Shown here one piece after another: positions 62,747 to 64,000 of a stretch of DNA of 64,000 nt. The notes below the pieces were generated by a model. The model made no database searches, was not told where the DNA came from, and was given only the letters and a program-made list of their open reading frames with translations. This DNA is from Lacihabitans soyangensis (GTDB lineage: Bacteria > Bacteroidota > Bacteroidia > Cytophagales > Spirosomataceae). The position numbers were made by a program, and so were the translations under genes. The stretch lies in assembly GCF_024343775.1 (NCBI RefSeq), contig NZ_RJUF01000175.1, positions 1 to 64,000 of the forward strand. The letters run 5' to 3'. Within the stretch, counting starts at the first letter, position 1, and every line of letters begins with the position of its first letter.

Positions 62747-63277
62747 TTAATGTAAAGTCATTAAAGAATATCCCAGACTTTGGAAATGGCTTAATGCCAG
62801 AATAGCTCCGTGAGCTACACTTATGTTACTGTTACGTTTGTAGTCGACCAATTTCCGCATTCTTAGTGATTGGCCACAAACATAGAATTTTACGCCGTTT
62901 TCTGCAAGTTTATTTATAACTTCCGTGTTTGGGTTTTTCTCTTTATACTCAGTCAAAAAGGATTCATCGCTCAAAACGGTAGGAGTGGCCTGAAAATGTA
63001 TGACGACCGCAATCTCCAAATTCTCTTTTTTTACGCCAGCCAAACCGTGCAGGTTTATAAATCTTGCCACAGATTCAAAACCAGGATTCATTTCGGTAGT
63101 TTGGTTTTTGGGAGCTGAGGTGATATCAAAAACTACCTTATATTTTTTATTGGGATCTACCAATTGTTCAGCCTCAGGTATTGGGAAGACCCCACCAAAT
63201 GAATCAATTTCAGGAAATTGTCTTTGCGAAAATGCTGATAATGAAGCTACAAGAAGGAAGGGTAGAAGGAATTTCAT
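62747..63277 (-). CDS. DsrE/DsrF-like periplasmic protein
   Basis: The 176-residue protein has a signal peptide (LLPFLLVASLSAFSQ). Its core resembles the DsrE/DsrF/TusD fold: KYKVVFDITSAPKNQTTEMNPGFESVARFINLHGLAG, AVVIHFQATPTVLSD, and LAENGVKFYVCGQSLRMR, where the cysteine of VCGQS is the family's sulfur-relay position. Exported members of this type are common in Bacteroidota and their function is not established. It is divergent from the pirin gene. Confidence 0.8.
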   Translation of the reverse strand: MKFLLPFLLVASLSAFSQRQFPEIDSFGGVFPIPEAEQLVDPNKKYKVVFDITSAPKNQTTEMNPGFESVARFINLHGLAGVKKENLEIAVVIHFQATPTVLSDESFLTEYKEKNPNTEVINKLAENGVKFYVCGQSLRMRKLVDYKRNSNISVAHGAILALSHFQSLGYSLMTLH

Positions 63278-63390
63278 ATCTTAGTCTGTTTATTTTGACT
63301 AAAAATAGGAAAACTATTTGATGATTTTAAAATATTAGGAACTAATTAACAATTAAATATGTATTAACATTAAATACAAATGTAAATTTT

Positions 63391-64000
63391 ATGAAAACAA
63401 TATTTAAAGCAGCCAACGACAGAGGACACGCCAACCATGGTTGGTTAGATTCTTATCATACATTTAGTTTTGCGAATTATTATAATCCACAATGGGAGCA
63501 TTTTGGAGCCTTGAGAGTTCTAAACGACGATCATGTTTCAGGCGGGATGGGATTTGGAAAACACCCACATGACAATATGGAGATTGTTTCGATACCGCTC
63601 GAAGGTGCTTTGGAACACCAAGACAGTATGGGCAACAAGACCGTGATTCGCAAAGGCGAGGTACAGATTATGTCTGCCGGTACAGGGGTGGCTCATTCTG
63701 AAAAAAATGAGGATTCTAAAAATCCAGTGAAGTTTTTGCAGATTTGGGTATTTCCTGAAAAACGAAATATAGCCCCAAGATATGAACAAAAGGTGTTTGA
63801 TTTGGCGGGTAGAAAAGATAAGTTTCAAACCGTAGTTTCACCTTTAGGTACGTCTGATGAAGGCATAAAAATGAACCAGCAGTCGTGGTTTACTCTGACA
63901 GATTTGTCGGCCGAAAAATCTTTGACATACGAGCTGAAAAATGCCCAAAATGGCGTTTATGTCTATATTTTGGAAGGTTCGGCAGAAATAGCAGGTAAAT
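63391..64000 (+). CDS. Pirin family protein (cut by the window end)
   Basis: Translation from ATG 63391 gives 203 residues before the window ends, with no stop. KTIFKAANDRGHANHGWLDSYHTFSFANYYNPQ and FGALRVLNDDHVSGGMGFGKHPHDNMEIVSIPLEGALEHQDSMGN are the pirin hallmarks. The four metal-binding residues of the N-terminal cupin are present: His58, His60, His102 and Glu104 (in GVAHSEKNE). Some pirins are quercetin dioxygenases or redox-sensing regulators; the role here is unknown. The missing part should be about 35-40 residues of the second cupin. Confidence 0.92.
   Translation, partial: MKTIFKAANDRGHANHGWLDSYHTFSFANYYNPQWEHFGALRVLNDDHVSGGMGFGKHPHDNMEIVSIPLEGALEHQDSMGNKTVIRKGEVQIMSAGTGVAHSEKNEDSKNPVKFLQIWVFPEKRNIAPRYEQKVFDLAGRKDKFQTVVSPLGTSDEGIKMNQQSWFTLTDLSAEKSLTYELKNAQNGVYVYILEGSAEIAGK

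Overview
The window is a stretch of Bacteroidota chromosome. A Cytophagales relative (Leadbetterella/Emticicia/Lacihabitans-like) is the best guess, inferred from gene content only. Supporting markers are the CBS-ACT / NAD kinase / DUF6089 / UppS / BamA / OmpH-OmpH cluster, a DUF3276 PUR-type protein, the alternative GlmU family, TonB-dependent receptors, VCBS/ASPIC lipoproteins and TAnnTTTG-type promoter boxes. The DNA is AT-rich and coding density is high. I see no insertion sequence, prophage, integrase or CRISPR array. Nearly everything reads as core chromosome; one PIN-domain toxin-antitoxin pair is the main accessory gene set.

Layout. 1-1285: 3' part of a 23S rRNA, spacer, 5S rRNA and terminator. 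1467-11384: START-like secreted protein, then a long minus-strand run (HolB, GlmU-like, subtilisin-like protease, cystathionine synthase-type enzyme, DUF937/OmpA protein, lipoprotein, CrtI-type desaturase). 11564-12727: receiver-AAA+ regulator with no DNA-binding domain. 12780-18693: GH106-like glycosidase, PurM, and a tightly packed wHTH / membrane protein / DgkA / DUF1361 operon. 18870-22544: acyl-CoA thioesterase, a strange charged heptad-repeat protein, tRNA-Arg(CCG), and an SGNH/MBOAT acyl-transfer pair.

22859-30333 is a six-gene plus-strand run: GMC oxidoreductase, Tat-signal small subunit, TonB receptor, glycerophosphodiesterase, GH3-family enzyme and Rossmann protein. 30330-33433 holds DUF3276, RlpA, a DUF58 protein, the PIN toxin-antitoxin pair and YbjQ. 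33443-37965 is a coupled VCBS/ASPIC lipoprotein and AGE-family epimerase. 38205-40628 is MutS2, followed by two adjacent tandem-repeat arrays (periods 23 and 69 bp). 41086-49018 holds PspC, an OmpA/lectin-like protein, threonine dehydratase, a DUF4056-like protein, AsnS, an orphan NuoH, a hypothetical and ProB.

49072-57272 is the envelope-biogenesis cluster on the minus strand: CBS-ACT, NadK, two DUF6089 barrels, UppS, BamA and two OmpH/Skp proteins, coupling lipid-carrier synthesis to outer-membrane protein assembly. 57719-64000 holds PlsC and acyl-ACP desaturase (divergent, lipid synthesis), VanZ-like, AspS, PspC, a small membrane protein, a DsrE-like protein and a truncated pirin.

No clear new defence or mobile system is visible. 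The best candidates for undescribed biology are the GMC-to-Rossmann operon, the VCBS/epimerase pair, the charged heptad-repeat protein, and the paired repeat arrays downstream of mutS2.
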